Source: a virus
Virus record (IMG/VR): IMGVR_UViG_3300032087_002194
Location: 1 to 38,290 of that record
Reading direction: 5' to 3' (one strand)
DNA: 38,290 nt
In this document: one piece after another, positions 29,544 through 37,614 of the stretch
Position numbering within the stretch: the first letter of the stretch is position 1
Layout: the number at the start of each line of letters is the position of its first letter
Notes under the pieces: generated by a model
Told to the model about the DNA's origin: nothing
The model's input: the letters and a program-made list of their open reading frames with translations, nothing else
Database searches by the model: none
Program-made: the position numbers and the translations under genes

Positions 29544-29602
29544 TTCTTCTTGCCTCCCTTCTTTTTGCCTTTCGGCTTGGGTTTGCCGGAGTGGTAGGGC
29601 AT
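29540..29602 (-). CDS. Lys-rich micro-peptide, 20 aa
   Basis: ATG at 29602 (RC of cat), stop at 29540-29542, which overlaps the next GTG. It reads MPYHSGKPKPKGKKKGGKKK, ten Lys in twenty residues. I have seen MPYH-x-K-rich mini-proteins in other phages at comparable spots, so the coupled overlap and unusual content argue for a real product. A DNA-binding or charge-neutralising role is guesswork. Confidence 0.5.
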   Translation of the reverse strand: MPYHSGKPKPKGKKKGGKKK

Positions 29603-29629
29603 CGACTGGATGCAGTTAATCCATGCTAC

Positions 29630-29815
29630 TCAGCTGCTTTTTTTGCGGGCGCGAGGTGCACGCTTGGGCTTGGGCTCATCCTGTTGAGCAGGTTTTGCTC
29701 CGACAAGAGCGCGGCCGTAGCGGTTGCGGTACTGCTTGGCCCCATCGTCGAGAGTTACCTCGAGGGCCAGCATCAATTCGCCGTTATGCAAAACGGGCAC
29801 AAGATCAGCAGACAT
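29630..29815 (-). CDS. small protein with basic tail, 61 aa
   Basis: A folded-looking N-terminal half (SADLVPVLHNGELMLALEVT, DDGAKQYRNRYG) followed by a Lys/Arg/Pro tail (EPKPKRAPRARKKSS). Unknown function. The start codon is 18 nt downstream (minus strand) of the second copy of the 11-bp repeat. It lies between the 20-aa and 51-aa genes in the head region. Confidence 0.6.
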   Translation of the reverse strand: MSADLVPVLHNGELMLALEVTLDDGAKQYRNRYGRALVGAKPAQQDEPKPKRAPRARKKSS

Positions 29816-29833
29816 AAGCGCAAAGCTTGCTGT

Positions 29834-29844
29834 CCACAGGCTAA
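29834..29844 (-). repeat. 11-bp repeat copy 2
   Basis: CCACAGGCTAA, identical to 29024-29034, here 19-29 nt upstream of the start at 29815 and touching the stop of the 51-aa gene. The shared element may set expression of both flanking genes. Confidence 0.4.
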
Positions 29845-30000
29845 TTACTTGGTCTTATCTACAAACTTAAACTCGGCATCCTCAGCCAAAGCCTCTAAAA
29901 AGCCTTCGTCGCCAGGCTTCTTCCCCTTGGGATAATCCGCAGGGTCAGCCTTGCCAATGGCAGGAGGTGCAATAAATCGCTCGTCGCGTGGCTCAGCCAT
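29845..30000 (-). CDS. small acidic/basic protein, 51 aa
   Basis: ATG at 30000 overlaps (ATGA) the TGA that would end the ADP-ribosyltransferase reading frame after amber readthrough. Sequence: MAEPRDERFIAPPAIGKADP, then KKPGDEGFLEALAEDAEFKF and VDKTK. No known family. The ATGA coupling shows that the reading frame beyond the amber codon at 30195 used to, or still does, have a translated end here. Confidence 0.6.
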   Translation of the reverse strand: MAEPRDERFIAPPAIGKADPADYPKGKKPGDEGFLEALAEDAEFKFVDKTK

Positions 30001-32291
30001 CAGGATTGCTCTAGGTCAACCACCCAGCGGAAAATGCCTTTTTTGGTCATCCCTGGGCTGATCTCTTCCTTGGTCACGCCTTTGAGCTTATACCCCACCC
30101 CCTGAGGCATCAACACTTCGGCCTCCTCTGGGTGCTCAGACAGCAAGGAAACATCAACGCCGCGCTTGTTTTGGGTGCGGAGGAGGACCTGCTGCTACTT
30201 GCCCAGATCAAAGGCGATGCCCTCAGTGCTTGTCCAACTCTCCATCGCAAGAGTGGACTGGCCTTTTTTGAACTGCGCCAGCAGTTGATCGAGGTCGGCT
30301 TGGGGCACATTGATGCCCCGATAGACCTCGCCCTTGAATTTCGGCCCACGCTTGAGGAAGCTTTCAATCTCTGATGCGTCGTCTGCCAGCAGGCTGTTTT
30401 TCTTGAAGATGTCCACCTGGGCTTGCTCGTACCGAGAAAGGCTCTTGCCGGCCTTTTTCGCTGCGCGGAACTGTTCGGCTCGCATCTCCCTGTAATCCGT
30501 GCCGGTGTAACGCTTGAGCGCCTCGAATGGCGGCTTGGCCTTGCGAAGTGATGGGGGCAGCTCTACCGGGCTTTCGACGTCGGCCATAAATGCCGCGAAC
30601 GCCTGCTCTTCGGCCTTCTTCTGCGCGAGGTAGGCGGGATTCTTGAGCTTCAGGGCTTCCAAATCAGCCTTTGCTTTCGTGGCCTTCCCAACAACGTTCT
30701 TGGTGTCGGGGCCCTTCAAGTTGAGCACCGCAAGGTTCAATTCTTTGAACTCTTTCTCCTTGGCAGCGATTTGGGCTTGGAGGTCAGCAGGAATGGGCTC
30801 GACCTGCTGTTTTGCTGTCTTCTCCGCTTTGGTGATCAGCTTCTGAAGCTCGTCCTTCTGCTTGGCAACAGTTGCCTTGGGCTTGGCCGCGGCCTTCGGC
30901 GTAGGCTTCGGTGCAGCAGCGACAGCAGGCGTGGGCTTCGTCTTGGGCTTGGGCTTGGCCTTCGTCTTGGTGGCCGTGATCCGCTCCGGCTCGCCATAAC
31001 GCTTTTTCAGGTCGGCCAGGCTCACCTCAGTGCCGTCCTCGCGCAGGAACTTTTTCATGGCCTCATCCGGGCCATACTTGTCCGCCAGCCTGTTGAAATA
31101 GCGAGCCTTCTGTCTGGCCCCTGGCGTGTCCTTGCCACCGTTCAGCGACTTGGCCTGAGCAGCACTGGCCTCGAACTTCTTGCCCTTGGGCCGCTGATCA
31201 TGCAACCACTTCCCGTAACTCGTGCCAAGCGGGACCGCGCCCTCGCTCGACGGCCGCTTGATCTTGCTCGGTTCCGGCCTCATGTCGATGCCGAACCGCT
31301 TCGATAATCCGTCGTAGTCGATCTCGGCGACGGTGGTCGAACGGCACCCAAAGTGCGGTGGGTTGGCAGGGGTTGGCCCCTTGCCATACTCAAACACCTG
31401 CTGGTCAAGGCTCCGGCAAATCGCTGTTGTGCGTCCGTCCAGCGTGGCCAGCCATCGATATTTCTTCGTCACCTGCGGGTTGGCCTTGTAGACCCGTTGG
31501 CTCGCAGCGTTAGCCGTTGCATTCACGCTCGTGCGCACCAAGGTGGTCACCTGATGCGTGGCCATCTTGGTCAGCTGGCCGCCAGCCTGGGCCAACTGGC
31601 GCACGCTCTTGGCTTCGGTCGAGAAGCTCAAGCCCTCGCCAATCAAACGCCGCGCAATGCTCTTTGTGGATTCGCCCGTAAGCAAACCGTCCTGAATAGT
31701 GCTGGCAAAGATCTCGGCCTGCTTTTCCGCCAAGCCTCGGAATGACTTCGCCACAGAAAAACCGCCAGGCATCCTGATCGCTGCACCCTGCCGCGCCGTC
31801 AGCTTCATGGCACGCGACGAGCCCTCGACCACCTCCTCAAGACTGTCACTCAGGACAGACGTGCCAATGTCGGTCGGGTCGGCAGTGACCACCGCCTCGG
31901 CAAAAGCAGGCGTCACCTCAACTGTGCGCACAACACCCTGAGCCGCCTCGGGCAGGGCACGCCGCAGCTGGCCCGTAGTGAATTTCACCTCGATGTCGGC
32001 CAAGCCCGCTAGCTCCTTGGCCAGCTTTTGGCTCGACTTGTTCGACCAGTTCGCCAGGGCCTCAGTGTTCTGCCGGATCAGCGCCTTGAGCCGACGCGCA
32101 CGGAACTTAGGCCGCTTGGCGCTAGGCATCGCCTCGATCCGCTCAAGCTCTGCAATCGACCGCCGGATGATTCGCTCGTAAGACTTCATGAGGTCACGAG
32201 CCACGCTATTGCTGTAGCGATTCAGGTCAATGGCCTTCCTGAAGTACGCCTCGGGAATGGCGTCAAAGACCTCACGGCGGTTGGGGCTCAT
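30000..32291 (-). pseudogene. MuF-like head protein with ART domain cut by an in-frame amber
   Basis: As written the gene ends at TAG 30195-30197, giving 698 aa; the same frame stays open for 64 more codons to TGA at 30000-30002. Domains: helical N-terminus; MuF/SPP1 gp7-type region about 245-325 (THQVTTLVRTSVNATANAAS, DGRTTAICRSLDQQVF, PPHFGCRSTTVAEID); Pro/Lys linker about 440-475; coiled coil about 478-560; then an ADP-ribosyltransferase domain from about 590. That domain has Arg658 (EVYRGI), the S-W-T-S-T at 685-689 and, only after the amber, the E-A-E catalytic pair at 723-725 (EEAEVLMPQG). Without readthrough the ART domain is incomplete. TAG ends many other genes here, so the code is not reassigned. 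It may be a point mutation of CAG, a sequencing error or a leaky stop. Confidence 0.8.
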
Positions 32292-32572
32292 TGGATCTCG
32301 AGTCCTAGGTCTTCGGGGTCACATGCCACCAGCGCGGTGACGTCTGCATTGGCCTTAAGGCAGTTGGCCACGAAGATCCCAAAGTCCTCGAGGTTGACCT
32401 GCTTGCTGATGTGTTCCAAGCGGTGCTCGGAGATGCCGATCAGCCCGTTGTCGCTGTACCACTTGCAGCGGATCACAGCGAAGATATTGCCTTCGAGATC
32501 ACCAGAGACGACGTGGAGGTATCGGACCTCCTCGTCATCGTGACTGGCTTGGTCGAAGGCTTGGTCCATCAC
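32288..32572 (-). CDS. acidic protein between portal and MuF genes, 94 aa
   Basis: Tandem ATG start at 32572/32569, overlapping the portal stop. Beta-rich core (EVRYLHVVSGDLEGNIFAVI, CKWYSDNGLIGISEHRLEHI) and an acidic tail (ACDPEDLGLEIQ). Not recognised. Its position between portal and the MuF protein would fit a head-assembly accessory or a small completion factor. Overlap of 4 bp with both neighbours suggests coupling. Confidence 0.65.
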   Translation of the reverse strand: MMDQAFDQASHDDEEVRYLHVVSGDLEGNIFAVIRCKWYSDNGLIGISEHRLEHISKQVNLEDFGIFVANCLKANADVTALVACDPEDLGLEIQ

Positions 32573-34017
32573 TCGTCTTCGTCCTCCTCAGGTTCCTCCT
32601 CTTCGGCGACTTCGTCGTCCTCTTCTGGCTCTTCTACCGGCTCAGGCTCGCGCTCGCCATCAAGGCCGCCTAGCTGTGTGGCCTCTACCTCCTCCTCGAC
32701 GTCGAAATCGTCGCCAAGGACCTCGCCCTCGCTCAACTGCAGAAGCAGCGTGGATTGGGTGATGGTGCCGGCGGTGTAGAGCTGCAGCAGGGCTTGGATC
32801 TCCTGAGGCTCAAGACGAGTGCCAAGGAAATCACGGTTGACGTAGCTGCTCGGGGTGTCATTCAGGCCCAGGTAGTGGCCGTGATGCATCAAGCAGTTGT
32901 CGATCAGGTCCTGCATGTTCTGGGCGATCACCATCATGGTGCTGTCGCCCTGGCTGCGATCGATCCGCTTCGACTCGGCAGTCTCTGCGCTTAGCTTCTG
33001 GCCCAGTACGGCAGAGAGGCCGAGGCTGTTGATCTGCTCTGCGATGCGGTCCAGGTTCTTGAACTGCGCGTCGAAGGCATCGCTAGGTGGTGAGATGTAG
33101 CGAGCGTCTCCCTCGCTCGGCAAGTTGAGGGCCTCTTGCGGGCCGACGGTGATCTCGTCGCCTGCAGCAGGAAACCCAAATATGCAAAGGAAAGGGACGC
33201 TGCTTAGGTGAAGTTGGTTACTGATGTCGCTCTCGGCTTGGTACGCCTTGAGGTTCAGCTCCGCGATGTCCATCAGCGGTGGCCGCGACTCCATGAACGC
33301 GACGCGATTGGCATAGGCAACGCTGAACGGGATATGGGGCATCGTGGTCCGGCCCTCCTCGACGACCACGAACTCGCCCTCGTCATTGGCGCGGTGGATC
33401 GCGTACTCACCGGGGCGAAGGACGCGCACCTGCTGCACCTCCTTTTCGCCATATTCACCGTCGGGCAGGATCACGCGCTCGGACAGACGCAGTTGGGTCA
33501 GCTCCTGTTTCCCGTCGCGCATCTCGGTGCGGAAGCCGAGAATCTCCCGCGGGGTGACCAGCTTCCAGTAAGGCCGACCCTCTTGGCCTGCCGCTGGGGC
33601 ATCGACCAAAACGCCGATGTGGCCATAGCGGACCATCAGCCTGGCGGCGTTGTAGGTCCAGACGTCGAGGTTGTTGCCCTCTAGATCGACGTCGAACATC
33701 TGCTCGCGAACAGCGTCGGAGATGTTCTCTAAGCGGATAGGCTTCCGCGTCAACATGCCGGCCAACATCCGCTCAAGACGTTGGAAGTAAGGCGGACAAA
33801 CAGAACGCGAAAGACGAGCGTCGTAGCTCTCATCTATCTCGCGTAATTCTTGCGGCAGGTAGCGTCTATGGCGCCTCCGCATTTGGTAAGTCCCCTGCGC
33901 GAGGTCTTCCACGAGCATCCAGTGGGGCTCTTGGTTCGTCCACGCCTGATTCGGCGAGTTGACCGCGTCAACCTTGGACGATGCGGCACGGCCATAGTGC
34001 TGGTAACCGCTATACAC
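32569..34017 (-). CDS. portal protein (DUF4055 type), 482 aa
   Basis: Dodecameric portal through which DNA is packaged. GTG start at 34017. Landmarks: QELREIDESYDARLSRSVCP, PYFQRLERMLAGMLTRKPIR, ARLMVRYGHIGVLVDAPAAG, PLMDIAELNLKAYQAESDIS, then QLHLSSVPFLCIFGF and GQKLSAETAESKRIDRSQGD. The C-terminus is a long acidic tail (Glu/Asp-rich from about 445), typical for the DUF4055 portals. The neighbouring TerL and MuF genes confirm the call. Confidence 0.92.
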   Translation of the reverse strand: MYSGYQHYGRAASSKVDAVNSPNQAWTNQEPHWMLVEDLAQGTYQMRRRHRRYLPQELREIDESYDARLSRSVCPPYFQRLERMLAGMLTRKPIRLENISDAVREQMFDVDLEGNNLDVWTYNAARLMVRYGHIGVLVDAPAAGQEGRPYWKLVTPREILGFRTEMRDGKQELTQLRLSERVILPDGEYGEKEVQQVRVLRPGEYAIHRANDEGEFVVVEEGRTTMPHIPFSVAYANRVAFMESRPPLMDIAELNLKAYQAESDISNQLHLSSVPFLCIFGFPAAGDEITVGPQEALNLPSEGDARYISPPSDAFDAQFKNLDRIAEQINSLGLSAVLGQKLSAETAESKRIDRSQGDSTMMVIAQNMQDLIDNCLMHHGHYLGLNDTPSSYVNRDFLGTRLEPQEIQALLQLYTAGTITQSTLLLQLSEGEVLGDDFDVEEEVEATQLGGLDGEREPEPVEEPEEDDEVAEEEEPEEDEDE

Positions 34018-34033
34018 TTCGACGCTCTCGCAG

Positions 34034-34066
34034 GCTTCGGCTCAGTTTAAGAGCCAAGGCCGAAGC
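34034..34066 (-). promoter_or_regulatory. hairpin between terminase and portal genes
   Basis: GCTTCGGC (34034-34041) and GCCGAAGC (34059-34066) form an 8-bp perfect stem directly after the terminase stop; an alternative inner GGCTC/GAGCC pair competes with it. No T-run, so a processing or attenuation signal is more likely than a terminator. Confidence 0.45.
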
Positions 34067-35392
34067 TCAATAAATGCGGAAGCCAGTGCCCTTGCCCGCT
34101 TGGGCGTACAGCGGATTGAAGTCACTGCCCAAGATCGCGTAGCCAAGGCCATCAGTCCAGTGCTCAATCCCTGCCGACTTGTCGATCACATAATCATCCG
34201 CGCCCTCTTTGTAGGTCACGTTTTTGAGTGCCTTGATTGTGTGCTTGCAACGCGGGTGAATAAATAGCTTTCGATGACCGTCTGCAGTTTTGATCAGCCA
34301 GTTGGTCGCATTGATCTTGTCCTTGACGGCCCACGGTGCTTTCGGGCTGACGCAAGCGAAACCAGCGCGGCGAATGATGTCGTGATCGGTGCGGCCTGCA
34401 GCTGATGTCTTGCGTGCGCTGCCCGTTGGGTCGGGGTAGGCGATCACCCTGCGGTTGGGGAACCGCTCCTTGAGCATTTGACAGACCTCGTCGGTGTTCG
34501 ATTGCTTGACGGTGACCTCGTCCCAGATATGCATCGTGTCGCCGACACGGCTGGCCAAGATGCCGGCCATTACGGAGACGTTGAAGTCCGTGCCCCAGAT
34601 GATCTCGCCACCGGTATCGACGACGTCCTCGCTGATGTTGTCATCGTCAAAGTCGGGGTAAACCCTGCCGGCTAACGTCTCGAAGCTCGCGAGGTATTCC
34701 TGCCGGAAGCTCTTCTCGTCCAGGGTGCGCTTAGCCGCCTCGATCTCTTCCGGTGGGACATTGCCGCCCTGAACCGTAGTGAACGAGAAAGTCGTCCAAT
34801 CATCCTGCTCGGCCGCAGACTCCCAAAGATCGTGAAACCAGTTAAGGCCCGACGGCGTCGTGATGAACCACGCCGGGCCGCCCTGATCAGAGAGCGCCGG
34901 ACGTAGAACCATCTCCCAGGCTTCCTGCTTGACATAGGCGGCCTCGTCAACGATCAGGCTCGACAGACTTACGCCCCGCAGTGAATCAGCGTTTTCAGTG
35001 CCTTTCAAGGCAATGATCGAGCCGTTGGTGAGTTCGACGGTGAGATCGACCTCGTTCTTTTTGGCGAACAGCTCCATCGGCACCATGGCCTTGAGCTGAC
35101 GCCAAGCGATGGACTTCGCTGCTCTGAAGGTTTGGGTGCAATAGAAATTCAGGCTGCCAGGCTTCTCGATGGCCCAGGCCACCAGGCGAGCGATGCAGAG
35201 ATAGGTCTTTCCAAAACGACGACCGGAGCAGAGCAGGCGGAACCGCTCTGGCGCATCCCATACCTCACGCTGGGGAGGCGTCAGGCTTTCGTATAGCTCC
35301 TGGGCGAACGGCGTCCAGTCGCGCTCGTCTTCCTTGACGATTGCCGGCTCTAGCAGCAGGCCACCGGGGCAGGAATCAAGAAGCGAAGGCAT
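34067..35392 (-). CDS. terL: terminase large subunit, 441 aa
   Basis: The ATP-driven packaging motor and genome-cutting nuclease. Walker A is CSGRRFGKT (55-63), Walker B SLIVDEA (145-151), and a coupling motif FITTPSG follows (176-182). The C-terminal nuclease has D269 in IIWGTDFNVS and a second Asp in YPDPTGSARKTSAAGR (about 346). All parts look intact. Start ATG 35392; it overlaps the 55-aa gene by 17 bp. Its head-to-tail order with TerS, portal and MuF is standard. Confidence 0.93.
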   Translation of the reverse strand: MPSLLDSCPGGLLLEPAIVKEDERDWTPFAQELYESLTPPQREVWDAPERFRLLCSGRRFGKTYLCIARLVAWAIEKPGSLNFYCTQTFRAAKSIAWRQLKAMVPMELFAKKNEVDLTVELTNGSIIALKGTENADSLRGVSLSSLIVDEAAYVKQEAWEMVLRPALSDQGGPAWFITTPSGLNWFHDLWESAAEQDDWTTFSFTTVQGGNVPPEEIEAAKRTLDEKSFRQEYLASFETLAGRVYPDFDDDNISEDVVDTGGEIIWGTDFNVSVMAGILASRVGDTMHIWDEVTVKQSNTDEVCQMLKERFPNRRVIAYPDPTGSARKTSAAGRTDHDIIRRAGFACVSPKAPWAVKDKINATNWLIKTADGHRKLFIHPRCKHTIKALKNVTYKEGADDYVIDKSAGIEHWTDGLGYAILGSDFNPLYAQAGKGTGFRIY

Positions 35393-35543
35393 CAGCAGCT
35401 AGCCGGTCGATTCGAGCTTCCAGTTGGGCGATCTTATCTTCGACCAAGTGGGCCGAGCTACAGGTGGCGCACTCGTAGAACCCATCTCGTTCGACGCAGA
35501 CGAGCATGTAGCCCTCGTTATCGATCTGCGAGATGTGGTTCAT
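35376..35543 (-). CDS. small Cys-containing protein, 55 aa
   Basis: ATG at 35543 overlaps the TerS stop (ATGA) and TGA lies at 35376-35378 inside the terminase gene. It reads MNHISQIDNEGYMLVCVERD, then GFYECATCSSAHLVEDKIAQ and a coiled-coil-like EARIDRLAADAF. The C-x2-C (CATC) with another Cys nine residues before could hold a metal, but only three cysteines are present. It was probably overlooked by length filters. Position between TerS and TerL suggests a packaging accessory. Confidence 0.6.
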   Translation of the reverse strand: MNHISQIDNEGYMLVCVERDGFYECATCSSAHLVEDKIAQLEARIDRLAADAFAS

Positions 35544-35860
35544 TTGTCCGATAGGCCGACCAGCTCACATTGCAGGCGGATGCAGTTGAGGGCCACCATC
35601 AGTTGCCCACGTTTACTTGCGGCACCTTCGAGGGTGCGGAGGCGGCCTAGGACTTCAGCGAGGAAGGCTGGGCGGGTGAGTTCGGCGTCCTTGTCGAGCT
35701 GGGCTCTGGCACGAGCGATTAGCTCATCGGTGGAGCGGTCTGAGATTTTCCAGTTGTTTGCGGAAAACTGAAGGATCTCAGCGCGAGATTTTCCCTGGCA
35801 CAGGAGGCCGTAAACCGTGTCGACACGGAACTTGACAACAGCTGCCGTGCTGCGACCCAC
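35540..35860 (-). CDS. terS: terminase small subunit-like protein, 106 aa
   Basis: Recognises the packaging site and hands DNA to the large subunit. GTG start at 35860 (GRSTAAVVKFRVDTVYGLLC). The N-terminal helix-turn-helix-like KSRAEILQFSANNWKISDRS is typical, followed by the coiled coil (TDELIARARAQLDKDAELTR) and a helical EVLGRLRTLEGAASKRGQLM. No -10/-35 pair is certain, but an AT-rich inverted repeat lies right upstream. Confidence 0.78.
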   Translation of the reverse strand: MGRSTAAVVKFRVDTVYGLLCQGKSRAEILQFSANNWKISDRSTDELIARARAQLDKDAELTRPAFLAEVLGRLRTLEGAASKRGQLMVALNCIRLQCELVGLSDK

Positions 35861-35875
35861 GCTTGAAGTAATTAC

Positions 35876-35898
35876 GCCTTATTAAGAGTATATAAGGC
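35876..35898 (-). promoter_or_regulatory. AT-rich inverted repeat at the start of the late operon
   Basis: GCCTTAT (35876-35882), loop TAAGAGTAT, ATAAGGC (35892-35898). On the minus strand it also contains a -10-like TATACT (35887-35892). It is the only AT-rich gap before the TerS-led late genes and so a candidate late promoter or operator; no convincing -35 was seen. Confidence 0.4.
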
Positions 35899-36078
35899 TT
35901 ATTTTTGCACCCATTCGCCACACCAGTCGGCGTCGTGGGTGTAGGGCCAGAGGGCGAAGAGCATCTCGCGGCCCTTTTGCATTTGGGGAGCATTACGCCT
36001 GCAGAGACCCTGATCCTCTGCGGCGTACTTGGCGTCCACCTTTTGCCAGTAGATGCAGGAGGCGCATTTGGGCTTCAT
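35899..36078 (-). CDS. Cys-rich zinc-binding-like protein, 59 aa
   Basis: ATG at 36078. Sequence: MKPKCASCIYWQKVDAKYAA, then EDQGLCRRNAPQMQKGREML and a final DADWCGEWVQK. Cysteines: C-x2-C near the start, a third in GLCRRNAP and a fourth in WCGEW, the four-Cys pattern of a small zinc-ribbon family common in phages. Role unknown; possibly a transcription or replication accessory. Confidence 0.68.
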   Translation of the reverse strand: MKPKCASCIYWQKVDAKYAAEDQGLCRRNAPQMQKGREMLFALWPYTHDADWCGEWVQK

Positions 36079-36080
36079 GG

Positions 36081-36353
36081 TCAGACCTCGAACTCGGAGA
36101 GTTTGGTGATGATTGCGGCCGTGATGGCTTCCAGCTGCACGCGAGGTACGCCGGGGGCATGTTGGGCTGCGGCTTGGACGCACTGGGCATAGACGGTGGC
36201 CCCTTGGGGGATGGTGGGGGCCACGTTGGCGAAGGACCTGCGACGGATCAGCTCGGCCCGGTTGATGTTGAACTGAGCGGCGAGGTTGTCGAGGTAGGCG
36301 ATCTCGGCCTCGTTGAGTCGGATCTCGACCTTGCGGGTGCGGAGCTGTTCCAT
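36081..36353 (-). CDS. ribbon-helix-helix DNA-binding protein, 90 aa
   Basis: Clear RHH/CopG or MobC-like N-terminal segment: RTRKVEIRLNEAEIAYLDNL then AAQFNINRAELIRRRSF, a beta strand and two helices that dimerise and bind operators. The remaining residues are helical and Ala/Val-rich (GATVYAQCVQAAAQHAPGVP). It is downstream of the 18-bp operator array on the same strand, so it is a candidate autorepressor of that operon, by inference. Confidence 0.7.
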   Translation of the reverse strand: MEQLRTRKVEIRLNEAEIAYLDNLAAQFNINRAELIRRRSFANVAPTIPQGATVYAQCVQAAAQHAPGVPRVQLEAITAAIITKLSEFEV

Positions 36354-36610
36354 CAGAAGTCGTAGGTAGCGGGGAAGTCCCGCGGGCTAACGGTTTCTAC
36401 TCGCGGCGCAGGGGGTTGGTTGGGGTCATCTTCACGGAGCAGGTTTTTGTATTGAGGTTGCGGGGCGTTGGGGTTGTGGAGGCGAAAGATTTTGGCGTTC
36501 TCCTGCCAGTGCATGGATGGGGTGTCGAGGTCTTCGACGGTCCAGTAACCGGCCTCTACGCCTTTGCGAAGGGTGCGGCGAACGGAGGTGGGGTCGAATG
36601 CTTTTTGCAT
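36353..36610 (-). CDS. unknown protein, 85 aa
   Basis: ATG at 36610 overlaps the upstream stop (TAATG). Sequence: MQKAFDPTSVRRTLRKGVEA then GYWTVEDLDTPSMHWQENAK and a Pro-rich tail, NQPPAPRVETVSPRDFP. No recognised motif. The operon location next to an RHH regulator suggests a DNA-related role but nothing in the sequence confirms it. Confidence 0.55.
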   Translation of the reverse strand: MQKAFDPTSVRRTLRKGVEAGYWTVEDLDTPSMHWQENAKIFRLHNPNAPQPQYKNLLREDDPNQPPAPRVETVSPRDFPATYDF

Positions 36611-37602
36611 TAGCGCGTCGGGAACGAGTTGATGTCGATGGTTGATTGGGCTAGCTCGCCTTCTCCGACGTCAGCGGTGAGGAGGTCGGAGATGAAGTGG
36701 ACGTCCTCGGCTAGTTGTGCGATTTGGTTGTCGATGTCGTGAAGGCTGTAGACCCCGGCGTCGACCTGGCGAAGGAAGCCGAGATAGTCGCGGCCGTAGG
36801 TGTTCACCTGGGTGTAGAGGATGCCGCGAAGGGTGCTGATGGTCCTGGCAGCGTCGGTGATGGCGCTGGTGACTTTGCGGCATTCAGCAGCGGCATCTAA
36901 TGCGCTGTCGTCGCGCTGAATATCCCAGGCAGGGATTGTGGGTTGCGTTGTTGGTTGTGGGCTGCGGTCTTGAGCGGGCTGGGGTTGCTGACGAGCGGCT
37001 AAGGAAGCTGCTGTGGCGTTGATCTGCTTAGCTTGCTCCTCAGCACTCAGGCGGCGCGCCTCATTGGCTTGGTTTGCTTTGTAGGCAAGAGCTGCGCGAT
37101 TGACCTGATCAAAGGTCGGCAAATTGCCTTTGCCGGCTTGAGCACAAGCAGCCTTCCACATTTCCAAGGCAGCCTCGGGATAGGAATCAAGCTGGCCGAG
37201 TAAAGGGCGAACCTGGGCAGGCGAAGCTGGCAGGGGGATGCCATCGGTGGGCCATTTGGCGGACGATTGCAGCACCTCACAGCGGAACTTGTAAAACCCT
37301 CTAAGGCGCTGGGACGTGTCTTCACCAATGGGGCCTCGGCCACAGGTCAGCTCAGCAGACTCATCGATTAGCCATTGCTTCCAAGTGCGGCCGCCACTTT
37401 CGCCTCGGTAAAGCTTGCGACGGAAGATCTGCAGCAAGGCAGCGCCGATAGCTAGATCCTGATCAAGCTTGCTGGCGTACGCGGTGATGATTTGAGTTTT
37501 GACGATGACGAGCTGTTTTTGCTCAGCGTCGGTCATCGGGGAGTCCTCGAGAACCGTCGTGAGACGGTCGTCGAGAACCTCCGTTGTGGTGAGTGTGGTC
37601 AT
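36610..37602 (-). CDS. unknown 330-aa protein, possible replication/regulatory factor
   Basis: Starts MTTLTTTEVLDDRLTTVLED. The central part IGAALLQIFRRKLYRGESGG then RTWKQWLIDESAELTCGRGP and TSQRLRGFYKFR reminds me of DUF3102-like phage/plasmid proteins, where a helical region is followed by an SQRTA-like DNA-binding motif. The next 100 residues are helical, and the Gln-rich linker (QPQPAQDRSPQPTTQPTIPA) leads to a coiled C-terminal part. Overlaps the 85-aa gene by TAATG. Family assignment is tentative. Confidence 0.55.
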   Translation of the reverse strand: MTTLTTTEVLDDRLTTVLEDSPMTDAEQKQLVIVKTQIITAYASKLDQDLAIGAALLQIFRRKLYRGESGGRTWKQWLIDESAELTCGRGPIGEDTSQRLRGFYKFRCEVLQSSAKWPTDGIPLPASPAQVRPLLGQLDSYPEAALEMWKAACAQAGKGNLPTFDQVNRAALAYKANQANEARRLSAEEQAKQINATAASLAARQQPQPAQDRSPQPTTQPTIPAWDIQRDDSALDAAAECRKVTSAITDAARTISTLRGILYTQVNTYGRDYLGFLRQVDAGVYSLHDIDNQIAQLAEDVHFISDLLTADVGEGELAQSTIDINSFPTR

Positions 37603-37614
37603 CCTTTGATTGTC

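Noticed and set aside
30195-30197. Genome-wide reassignment of TAG to Gln
   Set aside because: TAG ends the sigma, GT, 196-aa, 83-aa and several small genes at natural places, so the amber in the ART gene is a local event.
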